Shown here: in pieces, positions 1-8,718 of the stretch
Numbering within the stretch: position 1 is the stretch's first letter
Layout: every line of letters starts with the position of its first letter
Assembly: GCA_947381945.1 (NCBI GenBank)
Contig: CANCXM010000025.1
Location: 1-43,390, forward strand
Reading direction: 5' to 3'
Source of the DNA: an uncultured Muribaculaceae bacterium
GTDB lineage: Bacteria > Bacteroidota > Bacteroidia > Bacteroidales > Muribaculaceae
DNA length: 43,390 nucleotides
Notes under the pieces: model-generated
Databases searched by the model: none
What the model was told of the DNA's origin: nothing
Seen by the model: only the letters and a program-made list of their open reading frames with translations
Made by a program: the position numbers and the translations under genes

Positions 1-43
1 AATATTTAGTTAAAAATACAAATTCGCTTGTATGGCAACATAG

Positions 44-208
44 AAGGTCAGAAGGGACATAAGTTTTTTTAGTTTTGAGTTGTTAGTTTTGAGTTAACAG
101 CAGGAAGTGGACAGTTTTTGAATTTTATAACTCTCTGCTTGCGTCTGTCAACCCAAAACTCAAAGCTCATAACTCACAACTAAAAAAACTTATGTCCCTT
201 CTGACCTT
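44..208. repeat. Long inverted repeat (31-bp perfect arms)
   Basis: Bases 44-74 are an exact reverse complement of 178-208 (core GGGACATAAGTTTTTTTAGT). The pairing continues inward with mismatches through copies of TTGAGTT to about 95 and 151. Transcribed on either strand it would give a very long hairpin. The arms differ from those at 24479-24589 and 36354-36455, but size and architecture are alike. It may be a bidirectional terminator for a gene left of the window or a small palindromic mobile repeat. Confidence 0.75.
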
Positions 209-339
209 ATGGCTTTCTGTGCCCTGCCCGACCGTACTTCAGGATGTATTTTGCCATTCCTCGAGTAGGGACATGCTTTTTAAGTTATGATTAAAGGATA
301 AATAACATTTCTTATGGCAATTTATCCAAATTTTCTGCG

Positions 340-347
340 TACTTTTG
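340..347 (+). promoter_or_regulatory. Probable promoter -7 box of the recJ-recQ leader
   Basis: TACTTTTG matches the Bacteroidota -7 consensus TAnnTTTG exactly. No clear TTTG -33 box sits 19-21 bases upstream, so the match is partial. A start about 7 bases downstream (near 354) would coincide with the first paired base region of the leader fold at 356-444. Confidence 0.45.
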
Positions 348-353
348 CAAATA

Positions 354-444
354 GTCGGGCAATAGTATTCAGTTGGTAGCAAGTGCAGCCCCAACGCCAT
401 GAATCAGGCCCCACACGGTGTGTGGACAACACGAGCCGTGCCCG
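354..444 (+). ncRNA. Candidate structured leader or small RNA upstream of recJ
   Basis: Three nested or adjacent stems can be drawn by eye: an outer stem CGGGCA (356-361) with TGCCCG (439-444), and two inner hairpins GTTGG (372-376)/CCAAC (391-395) and CCACAC (411-416)/GTGTGG (420-425). The outer stem begins within a few bases of the predicted transcription start. I compared it by eye with SRP RNA, 6S RNA and the common riboswitch cores and recognise none. It could be a leader of recJ-recQ or a separate small RNA. Folding is by inspection only. Confidence 0.35.
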
Positions 445-554
445 CCATGTAAACATCACCTCTCCCCTCCAATCAATCACCTCCCCCTATACAGGGTCCG
501 GTCCGAGCGCCGACCCGCCCCCGCCTCTTTTGAAATAAAAAAGAAACAACATAA

Positions 555-2276
555 ATGACAAGTAAATGGAATTACTGTCCCCTTACATCCGACGAACAAG
601 AAGTGGAGTCCGGTCTGGCCAAGCGCTATGCCGGAGTGCCGCCCATTAGCGAGCTGCTTGTGCAACGGGGCATTTCCTCGGTCGAAGAGGCGGAAAAATT
701 TTTCCACCCTTCGCTGAAGGACATGCACGACCCGTTCCTAATGCCCGACATGGACAAAGCCGTCCACAGGCTTAACCGTGCCATGGGGTCGAAGGAGCAG
801 ATTATTGTCTACGGTGACTATGACGTGGACGGAACCACTGCGGTGGCCCTCGTCTACAAGTACCTGCGCAATTTCTACTCCCATATCGACTACCTTATCC
901 CGACGCGCAACGAGGACGGATACGGTATCTCGAAGGCCACCATCGACATGGCAGCCAGTCAAGGGGTCAAGCTCTTCATAATCCTTGATTGCGGCATCAA
1001 GGCGACTGAGGAGATAGAATATGCCCGCACCCTGGGCATCGACTTTATAATCTGTGACCATCACGTCCCCGACGAGACTCTCCCGCCGGCCGTGGCCATA
1101 CTCAATCCCAAACTCGAAGGGAGTCCCTATCCCTGCCCGCATCTTTCAGGCTGCGGAGTGGGCTATAAGTTCATGCAGGCCTTCGCCATGTCCAACGGTC
1201 TCGGGAGCGCTGACCTGGAGGGTATGCTCGACCTCGTGGCAGTCTCGATTGCAGCCGACATCGTCCCGATGGTCGGCGAGAACCGCATCATGGCTTTCCA
1301 CGGCCTGAAGCGGCTCAACTCCAACCCCAACATGGGACTGCGGGCAATCATCCGCATCTGCGGACTCTCGGGCCGGGAAATCACAATCAGCGACGTAATC
1401 TTTAAAATCGGACCGCGCATCAATGCGTCCGGCCGTATGCAGAGTGGCAAGGAAGCTGTGGACCTACTCGTGTCGCGCGACCTCACGGATGCCTACACCC
1501 GCGCAAAGGAAATCGACCGTTACAATCAGGATCGCAAGGAACTCGACAAGCAGATTACCGAGGAGGCCAACACCATCCTCGAAGAACACCGCGACACGCT
1601 TTCCGACAAGAAATCCATCGTCATCTACAACAAGAACTGGCACAAGGGAATCATCGGAATCGTGGCCTCGCGCCTGACGGAGCTTTACTACAAGCCCTCG
1701 GTTGTCCTTACCTTCTCCAACGGTCTTGCCACGGGTTCATCGCGCTCGGTGCAGGGCTTCGATGTCTACCGCGCTGTCGAGTCGGCCCGCGACCTTCTCG
1801 AAAACTTCGGAGGCCACACCTACGCTGTCGGCCTCTCGCTGAAAGAGGAGAATATCCCCGAATTCACACGGCGCTTCGAGAAGTTTGTCAGCGACAACAT
1901 CCGCCCCGACCAGCTCACCCCGCAGCTCGACATCGACGCGTATCTGACATTCTCTGAAATCACCCCCGAATTCCTCGCGCTTCTGCGCCACTTCAACCCC
2001 TTCGGACCGGGCAACAACAAGCCTGTGTTCTGCACACGCGGAGTGACCGATTTCGGAACGTCGAAACTCGTCGGCCGACATAACGAGCACATCAAGCTCG
2101 ACCTCGTTGACCAGACATGCGGCAAGGTCATGAACGGCATCGTGTTCAACAGTGCCGAGAACTTCGAGCACATCCATTCGGGCAAACCGTTCAGCATCTG
2201 CTACACGATTGAGGAGAACAAACACAAAGGAGGCTCCGCCATCCAACTCTTTGTCAAAGCCATCCATCTTGACTGA
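555..2276 (+). CDS. recJ: Single-stranded-DNA-specific exonuclease RecJ
   Basis: RecJ degrades single-stranded DNA 5' to 3' in recombinational repair and in rescue of stalled forks, acting in the cytoplasm. The 573-residue protein has the usual length. The DHH phosphoesterase motifs are visible: YGDYDVDGTT near residue 90 (metal-binding Asp), DCGIKA, and CDHHVPDETLPP near residue 172, followed by the NPK segment. Further on, the GRMQSG segment and the DHHA1-type stretch with GFGGH-like residues (LENFGGHTYAVGLS) complete the core, and the C-terminal OB-fold region follows. The ATG at 555 gives a normal RecJ N-terminus. It is followed after 32 bases by recQ, with which it probably shares a transcript; RecJ and RecQ act in the same RecF-type repair pathway. 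Confidence 0.96.
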   Translation: MTSKWNYCPLTSDEQEVESGLAKRYAGVPPISELLVQRGISSVEEAEKFFHPSLKDMHDPFLMPDMDKAVHRLNRAMGSKEQIIVYGDYDVDGTTAVALVYKYLRNFYSHIDYLIPTRNEDGYGISKATIDMAASQGVKLFIILDCGIKATEEIEYARTLGIDFIICDHHVPDETLPPAVAILNPKLEGSPYPCPHLSGCGVGYKFMQAFAMSNGLGSADLEGMLDLVAVSIAADIVPMVGENRIMAFHGLKRLNSNPNMGLRAIIRICGLSGREITISDVIFKIGPRINASGRMQSGKEAVDLLVSRDLTDAYTRAKEIDRYNQDRKELDKQITEEANTILEEHRDTLSDKKSIVIYNKNWHKGIIGIVASRLTELYYKPSVVLTFSNGLATGSSRSVQGFDVYRAVESARDLLENFGGHTYAVGLSLKEENIPEFTRRFEKFVSDNIRPDQLTPQLDIDAYLTFSEITPEFLALLRHFNPFGPGNNKPVFCTRGVTDFGTSKLVGRHNEHIKLDLVDQTCGKVMNGIVFNSAENFEHIHSGKPFSICYTIEENKHKGGSAIQLFVKAIHLD

Positions 2277-2308
2277 GAGTGTGTGTCCAAAAACAGCTCC
2301 CTCCGACG

Positions 2309-4207
2309 ATGCCACTCGACATACTCAGACAATACTGGGGCTATGACGCCTTCCGTCCGCTGCAACGCGAGATAATCGACTCCGTGCTTGCGGGCCACGA
2401 TACCCTCGGGCTTCTCCCGACGGGTGGCGGAAAGTCCATCACCTTTCAGGTCCCGGCGCTCCTGCTGCCGGGACTTACCATTGTTGTCACTCCGCTTATC
2501 TCGCTGATGAAGGATCAGGTGGACAATCTGCGCGAACGCGACATCCGTGCCGTCCACTTCCATTCGGGTCTGACACGCCGCGAAGCCGAACTGGGGCTTA
2601 CGCGTTGCCGCCTCGGAAAGGTCAAGCTTGCCTACGTCTCGCCGGAGCGTCTGCAAAACGAGAACTTCATAGCCGAACTGCGTGCGATGGACGTGAGCCT
2701 CATCGTCGTCGACGAAGCCCACTGCATCTCACAGTGGGGCTACGATTTCCGCCCCTCCTACCTGAAAGTGGCACGTCTGCGCGAGATTGTCGGGGAGAAC
2801 GTCCCGATACTCGCACTGACAGCCTCGGCCACCCCCGAGGTGACAGCCGACATCATGCGCTGTCTGCGCTTCAGGGAGCCGAAGGTCTTTGCCCGCTCCT
2901 TCACCCGCGACAACCTCTCATACATCGTGCGCTATGCCGACTTCAAGGAGGACACGCTGCTGCGCGTCCTGCGCGCCACGTCGGGGTGTGCGATTGTCTA
3001 TGTCCGTTCGCGCCGCCGCTGCCGCGAGATTGCCCAACTGCTGCTCCGCGAAGGGATAAGCGCCGACTACTACCACGCCGGACTCGACCCCGAAGAGAAG
3101 GAATTGAGGCAGAACGCATGGAAAAACGACGAAGTGCGCGTCATCGTGGCCACCAACGCCTTCGGCATGGGTATCGACAAACCCGACGTGAGGACAGTCA
3201 TCCACCATGACCTCCCGTCGTCACTCGAAGAATACTATCAGGAGGCAGGACGCGCCGGACGTGACGGCCGTGAATCATTTGCAGTAGTCATTGCCTCGCA
3301 GCGCGACAAAGCCACCCTCTCGCGCCGTCTGAACGAGAGTTTCCCGGAGAAGGATTTCATCAGCCATGTCTATGAGCTTGCCGGTAATTTCCTCAATGTT
3401 GCCGTCGGCGACGGTTACGGTCAGCTCTTTGAGTTCAACCCTGATGAGTTCTGCCGTACCTACTCCCTGCCGCCGGTCCAGACACGGAGCGCATTGCAAC
3501 TGCTGAGCCGTGCGGGCTACATGGAGTATATCGAGGAGACCACATCATCCTCCCGCATGATGATTATAATGAAAAAGGAGGAGCTTTACAATCTCGAGCT
3601 CACGCCGGAAGCAGAAGATGTGTTTCAATGCATCCTCCGCACCTACACCGGCCTCTTCGCCGACTATGTGAAGATAAGCGAGCTGAAAATAGCCCGCTCC
3701 ACGATGCTCTCGACCGAGCAGGTCTATCAGGCCTTGCTCTACCTCAGCCGCCTCCACGCCATCCACTACGTCCCCCGCCGCACTACACCTTATATATATT
3801 ATACAACCTCGCGCGAACTGCCCAAACACGTCGTCATGCCGCTCGAGGTCTACGAGCAGCAGCGCGAACGGATGAGCCGACGGCTCGAAGCCATGAAGGA
3901 TTTTGTCTTCTCCGCCTCCGAATGTAGGGTGCAGGGGATGCTGCGCTATTTCGGCGAGAAAGATGCAAAGGAATGCGGGAAGTGCGATGTGTGCCGGGCA
4001 CGTAAAAAGGCCTCCGGACAGAAACAGCAGTCGGATGAGCTGCGGAAGACCATCCTCTATCTCGCATCCCACCCGCAAGGCACCACCATCAGCGACATCC
4101 TCGCAAACATCACGGCCAACCGCACCTCCATAGTCAACGAGATCCGCCACCTCGCAGACGAAGGCCTCATCAACCTCGACAGAGACACCATCACGAAAGT
4201 GGAATAG
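2309..4207 (+). CDS. recQ: ATP-dependent DNA helicase RecQ
   Basis: RecQ unwinds DNA 3' to 5' and supplies single strands to RecJ and RecA. The start chosen is the ATG at 2309 (632 residues), because MPLDILRQYWGYDAFRPLQ is the usual RecQ opening. A GTG at 2279 would add ten non-conserved residues. Seen in order: motif 0 (FRPLQREII), Walker A (LLPTGGGKSITFQVP), DEAH box (VVDEAHCISQWGYDFRP), SAT-like LTASATPEV, motif V/VI (ATNAFGMGIDKPDV, QEAGRAGRDG), then the zinc-binding cysteines in CRVQGMLRYFGEKDAKECGKCDVC. The C-terminus has a winged-helix region but I cannot point to a clear HRDC domain, giving a length typical of the shorter Bacteroidota RecQ. Second gene of the recJ-recQ unit. Confidence 0.96.
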   Translation: MPLDILRQYWGYDAFRPLQREIIDSVLAGHDTLGLLPTGGGKSITFQVPALLLPGLTIVVTPLISLMKDQVDNLRERDIRAVHFHSGLTRREAELGLTRCRLGKVKLAYVSPERLQNENFIAELRAMDVSLIVVDEAHCISQWGYDFRPSYLKVARLREIVGENVPILALTASATPEVTADIMRCLRFREPKVFARSFTRDNLSYIVRYADFKEDTLLRVLRATSGCAIVYVRSRRRCREIAQLLLREGISADYYHAGLDPEEKELRQNAWKNDEVRVIVATNAFGMGIDKPDVRTVIHHDLPSSLEEYYQEAGRAGRDGRESFAVVIASQRDKATLSRRLNESFPEKDFISHVYELAGNFLNVAVGDGYGQLFEFNPDEFCRTYSLPPVQTRSALQLLSRAGYMEYIEETTSSSRMMIIMKKEELYNLELTPEAEDVFQCILRTYTGLFADYVKISELKIARSTMLSTEQVYQALLYLSRLHAIHYVPRRTTPYIYYTTSRELPKHVVMPLEVYEQQRERMSRRLEAMKDFVFSASECRVQGMLRYFGEKDAKECGKCDVCRARKKASGQKQQSDELRKTILYLASHPQGTTISDILANITANRTSIVNEIRHLADEGLINLDRDTITKVE

Positions 4208-4464
4208 GAAAAAGGACATAACCGCAAAGGAAAGCAAAAAGAACCGCAAAAGCAACGAGCCGTGGATATGGCATGGAGAGGAATGGGGAATGAATGAGAT
4301 AGATAAAAGATAGATAAAAGATAAAATGAAGGATAGATGGGTGATATAGAGAGTATGGCAGGAGCAAGATAGAGAGGAGGACGGGACGGGATAGAGAGAG
4401 GGATGGAGTGAGATAGTGAGCAGGGACGAGGAGAGATAGTGAGGGATGGAGTGAGTTAGTGAGA

Positions 4465-4611
4465 GGGATGGGACAGGCTGGGGATGTCCGCAGGACATCG
4501 ATTTCTTCGTAACCCTCGACACCAAGCGAAGCGATGGTGTCGGGGGGAAGGCTAATCCCCGTCTCCCAATTGTGTCCGGTAGGACACAGATTTACGGCTC
4601 TGAATAGCAAT
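4465..4611. repeat. 147-bp direct repeat, copy A
   Basis: It runs from GGGATGGGACAGG to TGAATAGCAAT and matches 4893-5037 with only scattered substitutions and a few single-base gaps. Inside are three hairpins: GATGTCC-gca-GGACATC (4483-4499), CGACACCA (4517-4524)/TGGTGTCG (4535-4542), and TGTGTCC-ggta-GGACACA (4571-4588). Leftward translations of both copies share residues only because the DNA is repeated; there is no start-to-stop conservation that would suggest a gene. Confidence 0.85.
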
Positions 4612-4626
4612 TCTGCATGGTAAATC

Positions 4627-4771
4627 GATGTCCTATCGGACATCTTTCCTTTATAAGCAGGACATTGCCCCTCACATCTACGCTGCGCTCCGATGTACGG
4701 GGTTACGAAAAAATCAGTGTCCTATCGGACACTCAATCATACCTCTACCACGATAGGCAGACATGCCTATC
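4627..4771. repeat. Cluster of four short perfect hairpins between the repeats
   Basis: GATGTCC-tatc-GGACATC (4627-4644), CCCCTCACATC paired with GATGTACGGGG across 4668-4702 (two mismatches), AGTGTCC-tatc-GGACACT (4716-4733) and GATAGGCA-gaca-TGCCTATC (4752-4771). Three of them share the TGTCC/GGACA core with the hairpins in the flanking 147-bp repeats, with compensating base changes (GATGTCC/GGACATC, AGTGTCC/GGACACT, TGTGTCC/GGACACA). That indicates a family of repeated palindromes rather than chance. Confidence 0.75.
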
Positions 4772-4892
4772 TTAGAATGATGTATGAATGGTGCGAGAGG
4801 GGGATAGGATAGTAGGAGATGGGATGAAATATAAAATGAAGTATGGACGTGGAGAGATAGAGAGCAGGGATGGATGGAGTGAGATAGTGAGT

Positions 4893-5037
4893 GGGATGGG
4901 ACAGGCCGGGGATGTCCGCAGGACATCGATTTCTTCGTAACCCTCGACACCAAGCGAAGCGATGGTGTCGGGGGAAAGCTACTCCCCTCTCCCAATTGTG
5001 TCCGGTAGGACACAGATTTACGGTCCTGAATAGCAAT
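4893..5037. repeat. 147-bp direct repeat, copy B
   Basis: This is the second copy of the element at 4465-4611, in the same orientation. It again contains GATGTCC-gca-GGACATC (4911-4927) and TGTGTCC-ggta-GGACACA (4997-5014), plus the CGACACCA/TGGTGTCG hairpin. The purine-rich tract on its left is also partly repeated, so the duplicated unit may be longer with a degraded left end. Confidence 0.85.
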
Positions 5038-5351
5038 CAAAAGATACATGATAGACATCTCCTCCCCTCTCTTCCATTGGATTTTATATAGTACAAGATA
5101 CAATAAGGATGCTGTTTGGATTACAATAAGCTATCCTTCCTCGTTACGGGCACAAGCGAGTCTATAAGGGCTACAGAAGCACTGGGATGGCTGTTTCCGG
5201 CACTTCCAAAGCATTTAGCAATGACTTTAACAAACAAAAAAACGCAAAATTGGAGCGTTAAAAATTTTGCATATTTTAGCAAAAACTTTGCGTATTTAAC
5301 CCCTAAAAACCATATTTTTCCCATTTATGAGGTTTTTAGTGTTAAAAAATC

Positions 5352-5381
5352 TTTGCCAATTAAAAAATTTCCCTAACTTTG
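5352..5381 (+). promoter_or_regulatory. Promoter of the xylan susCD operon
   Basis: TTTG at 5352-5355 and TAACTTTG at 5374-5381, separated by 18 bases, match the Bacteroidota primary sigma factor consensus (TTTG about 19-21 bases before TAnnTTTG). The start would be near 5388, leaving about 155 bases of leader before susC. The AT-rich sequence just upstream (5240-5350) has several copies of TTTGC/GCAAA in both orientations, where a regulator could bind; no known operator was recognised. Confidence 0.7.
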
Positions 5382-5544
5382 CAATAGACAGACACGATGA
5401 ATTATTACCATAACGCAATGTGACAAATTACCCTCTCCTGACACAAACTCACTAAGCAAACCTACAAGCTGCCCCCTTCTACCTTCTACCATATCAGGAT
5501 ATATACTTCTTACCTTAATAATCTTTAAAACCATTTTCATTAAA

Positions 5545-8500
5545 ATGAAGTGCACATTAACCCTCCTGAGGTCCATAGTGCTGATGATAGTCTGTATGAC
5601 TCCACTATGGGCCTATTCCCAGAACATCACAGTGACGGGAACAGTGCAGGATGAAGCGGGCGATCCGCTCATCGGCGCGACAGTGCAACAAAAAGGCTCG
5701 TCAAACGGTATAGCCACCGACATTGACGGCCAATTCAAGCTGAGCGTACCCAAGAACGCCACCCTCGTGGTGAGCTACGTCGGTTACACCACGCAGAGCG
5801 TGGCCGTCGAGGGACGCACAAGCATCACCATCACCCTTAAAGAAAACTCCGAAGTCCTCGACGAAGTTGTCGTTGTCGGCTACGGACAGATGAAACGCTC
5901 CGACATGACCGGCTCGGTCGTATCGGTAGGCGATGCGGCCATCAAGAAATCTGTCCCGACAAGCATCGACCAGGTGCTCCAGGGCCGTGCGGCAGGTGTG
6001 CAGATTCAGGCCAACTCGGGAACCCCCGGTGCATCGACCTCAATCCGCATCCGAGGCATCAACTCGCTCAACGCCACCAACCAGCCGATTTTCGTGATTG
6101 ACGGTGTTGTCATCGACTCGGCCACCGACGATGAGTCGGCCAACCCGCTGAGCGCCATCAACCCCTCCGACATCGTCAGCATGGACATCCTCAAGGATGC
6201 CTCGGCGACAGCCATCTACGGTTCGCGCGCATCCAACGGTGTCATCATGATTACCACCAAACGCGGCTCGGCAGGCAATGCAACCGTCACCTACGACGGC
6301 TATGTTGGCTGGCAGGAAATGCCCAAGAAATATGACATGCTCAACCTCCGCGAGTATGCCCGTCACCACAACTATCGCGCCAACGAACTCAACCTTCTCG
6401 ACCCGTCGAGCGCCTTCGTCAATCCCGACGCCCTCGGCGACGGCACCGACTGGCAGGACGAGCTCTTCAAGAAGGCTTTCATGACAAGCCACAACCTTTC
6501 CGTCTCCGGTGGTAATGAAAAGACCACCTACGCCTTCTCCGGCGGTTATCTCAAACAGGACGGTATCGCCCTCGGCTCCGGCTTCCGCCGCCTCTCGCTC
6601 CGCTCCAACATCGACTCACAGATTAAATCGTGGCTCCGCGGCGGCATGAACGCCTCCATCTCGGAGACCAAGCAGGAGGTCGGTACGGACAAAAACACCA
6701 TCATGAGCGCGCTCATGCAGCAACCGACGGTTGCCGTGACCTCGCCCGACGGCTCGTTTGACGGACCGGAAGACGTGTGGATGCCCGACAACCCCGTAGG
6801 TCTCGCCGAACTCACCACCAACAACAACCGCAAGACCAACTTCCGCTTCAACACCTATCTCGAAGCAACCCTCATCAAGGGTCTTACCCTCAAGACCGAA
6901 CTGTCAGGCGACTGGAACTACAACAACTATTACTACTACATGCCTGACTATCAGTTCGGCATCAAGACCCAGGACACCCGCACATCGAAGTGGACAAAGA
7001 CCAACACCAAATACTGGTCGTGGCGCAACATCCTCACCTACAACCGCACATTCAACAAGGTTCACTCCGTCAATGCGATGGTCGGTCAGGAAATGAGCCA
7101 CTACAACTGGGAAACTCAGGTCGGCACTGCCTCCGGCTTCCTCTCCAACACCACCCCCGACCTCTCGGCAGGCGACATCACCACCTCGACCACCACAGGC
7201 CACAAGTTTGCCAACTCACTCCTCTCATATTTCGGCCGCGTCTTCTATTCGTATGACGACCGCTACCTCCTCACCGCCACCATCCGTCGCGACGGTTCCT
7301 CGAAGTTCAACAAGGACAAGCGCTGGGGCTGGTTCCCGTCAGTGGCACTCGCATGGCGCGCATCGCAGGAATCATTCCTCCGCGACATCACATGGATGAA
7401 CAATGCAAAGCTCCGTGCAGGCTGGGGTGCAACCGGTAACCAGAACGTTGACCAGTGGGCCACAATCGCACTCCTCAGCTTCAAGACCACTCCGTGGGGC
7501 ACCGGCGTTCTCACCGGCAACACCCCCAACACCGACCTCACTTGGGAAACCACCCACTCCTACAACCTCGGTCTCGACCTCGGCTTCCTCGACAACCGCA
7601 TTGAAGTCGTAGCCGACCTCTACTACAAGAAGACCAAAAACCTCCTCCTCCAGGTGCAGCTCCCCGCCTATATCGGCTCATCCGGTCAGGGCGCAGCATC
7701 AAACCCCTGGCAGAACATCGGTTCGCTCGAGAACAAGGGTTTTGAACTCACTGTCAACACCACCAACATCACCAACCGCAACTTCCAGTGGACGACCAAC
7801 CTCGTGTTCAGCCTTAACCGCAACAAGGTCCTCTCGCTCGACACCGAGACCGCCACACTCGAAAAGTCGTTCCAGCCAAGCTCCACCAACTTCATCGTGA
7901 CAAAGACAGCCGTCGGTCAGCCCATCGGCCAGTTCTGGGGCTACAAAGTCATCGGACGCTTCGATAAGCCCACCGACTTCTATTATCATGATGCCGACGG
8001 CCAGATTAAGCAGGTGGCCATACCCGAGGGCAACACCATTGCCGAAAGCTCGACATGGCTCGGTGACTACATCTTCGAGGACGTGAACGGCGACGGCAAA
8101 ATCAACGCCGAGGACTGCACCTATCTCGGAAATCCCGAATCCAAATTCACCTTCGGTCTGGGCAACACCTTCTCATGGAAGGGCATCGACCTCACAATCT
8201 TCTTCTCCGGCAGCTACGGCAACAAGGCCCTCAACCTCACCCGCTACCGCATCGAGGATCCGCGCCAGAACAGCAATATCCTCCGCTCGGCCCTCAACTA
8301 TGCCGTCATCGGCAAGATTGACCCCAACGGTCCGGACAACGACTACCGCAACCTCCACATCGTCAACGCAGGTTCGACCCTCATGCCCGCAGTTCAGCGC
8401 TCCGACGCCAACTCCAACTACTCCCGCATCAGCGACCGTCTCATCGAGGACGCATCCTATATCCGCCTTCAGAACATCTCGCTCGGCTACACCTTCCCGA

Positions 8501-8697
8501 AAGACTGGGTGCGCAAGATATATCTTGAAAATGTCCGCGTCTACATGAACATCCAGAACCTCCACACATGGACCAAATACAAAGGTCTTGACCCGGAGGT
8601 GGGCGCAATGTATGGCGACGCTCTCATGACCGGACTTGACTACGGACGTTATCCCACTCCGCGCATCTACACCTTCGGTCTCAACGTATCCTTCTAA
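5545..8697 (+). CDS. susC: SusC-family TonB-dependent outer-membrane transporter (xylan locus)
   Basis: A 1050-residue outer-membrane barrel that imports oligosaccharides using energy from TonB. A signal peptide covers about residues 1-26 (ends WAYSQN). It is followed by the carboxypeptidase-regulatory-like domain (VTGTVQDEAGDPLIGATV, about 29-100), the conserved linker EVLDEVVVVGYG, the plug domain (about 110-230, with SIRIRGINSLNATNQPIFVIDG and the ending YGSRASNGVIMITTKRG), and a barrel to the C-terminal Phe (FGLNVSF). Length and order are standard for SusC/RagA. It is the first gene of a run of four with short gaps (21, 29 and 21 bases), driven by the promoter at 5352-5381. The substrate is inferred as xylan oligosaccharides from the linked GH10 and GH67 genes. 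Confidence 0.97.
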   Translation: MKCTLTLLRSIVLMIVCMTPLWAYSQNITVTGTVQDEAGDPLIGATVQQKGSSNGIATDIDGQFKLSVPKNATLVVSYVGYTTQSVAVEGRTSITITLKENSEVLDEVVVVGYGQMKRSDMTGSVVSVGDAAIKKSVPTSIDQVLQGRAAGVQIQANSGTPGASTSIRIRGINSLNATNQPIFVIDGVVIDSATDDESANPLSAINPSDIVSMDILKDASATAIYGSRASNGVIMITTKRGSAGNATVTYDGYVGWQEMPKKYDMLNLREYARHHNYRANELNLLDPSSAFVNPDALGDGTDWQDELFKKAFMTSHNLSVSGGNEKTTYAFSGGYLKQDGIALGSGFRRLSLRSNIDSQIKSWLRGGMNASISETKQEVGTDKNTIMSALMQQPTVAVTSPDGSFDGPEDVWMPDNPVGLAELTTNNNRKTNFRFNTYLEATLIKGLTLKTELSGDWNYNNYYYYMPDYQFGIKTQDTRTSKWTKTNTKYWSWRNILTYNRTFNKVHSVNAMVGQEMSHYNWETQVGTASGFLSNTTPDLSAGDITTSTTTGHKFANSLLSYFGRVFYSYDDRYLLTATIRRDGSSKFNKDKRWGWFPSVALAWRASQESFLRDITWMNNAKLRAGWGATGNQNVDQWATIALLSFKTTPWGTGVLTGNTPNTDLTWETTHSYNLGLDLGFLDNRIEVVADLYYKKTKNLLLQVQLPAYIGSSGQGAASNPWQNIGSLENKGFELTVNTTNITNRNFQWTTNLVFSLNRNKVLSLDTETATLEKSFQPSSTNFIVTKTAVGQPIGQFWGYKVIGRFDKPTDFYYHDADGQIKQVAIPEGNTIAESSTWLGDYIFEDVNGDGKINAEDCTYLGNPESKFTFGLGNTFSWKGIDLTIFFSGSYGNKALNLTRYRIEDPRQNSNILRSALNYAVIGKIDPNGPDNDYRNLHIVNAGSTLMPAVQRSDANSNYSRISDRLIEDASYIRLQNISLGYTFPKDWVRKIYLENVRVYMNIQNLHTWTKYKGLDPEVGAMYGDALMTGLDYGRYPTPRIYTFGLNVSF

Positions 8698-8718
8698 CCT
8701 TCAAATCCGTCAATAAAG

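Larger units (their letters stand above)
1..554. other. Gene-free 5' region with inverted repeat and recJ leader
   Basis: No convincing gene lies before recJ. The stretch holds a long inverted repeat (44-208), a -7 promoter box at 340-347 and a foldable leader at about 354-444, listed separately. The rest, about 445-554, is pyrimidine-rich and looks like untranslated leader. A short leftward frame here overlaps recJ and resembles no family. Confidence 0.6.
4208..5544. other. 1.3 kb gene-free region: hairpin array, repeats, susC leader
   Basis: No open frame here resembles a protein. About 4260-4460 and 4780-4890 are purine-rich and full of GGATGGAGTGAGATAGTGAG-like sequence. Two copies of a 147-bp repeat (4465-4611, 4893-5037) and at least eight short perfect hairpins lie between 4483 and 5014. 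About 5120-5210 is more GC-rich, and about 5215-5390 is very AT-rich and leads into the susC promoter. Confidence 0.7.

Noticed and set aside
354..444. SRP RNA, 6S RNA or cobalamin riboswitch
   Set aside because: The conserved GGAAGCAGC loop of SRP RNA, the large central bubble of 6S RNA and the cobalamin core were looked for by eye and not found.
4191..5103. Several leftward frames of 89-150 residues sharing NLCPTGHNWE-like segments
   Set aside because: They are translations of the 147-bp direct repeats and purine-rich tracts, in different frames and with different ends. No domain, signal or start context supports a gene.
5116..5376. Rightward 86-residue and leftward 67-residue frames before susC
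   Set aside because: Both lie over the AT-rich leader and promoter. Composition is Lys/Phe-rich from A/T runs and neither resembles a family.
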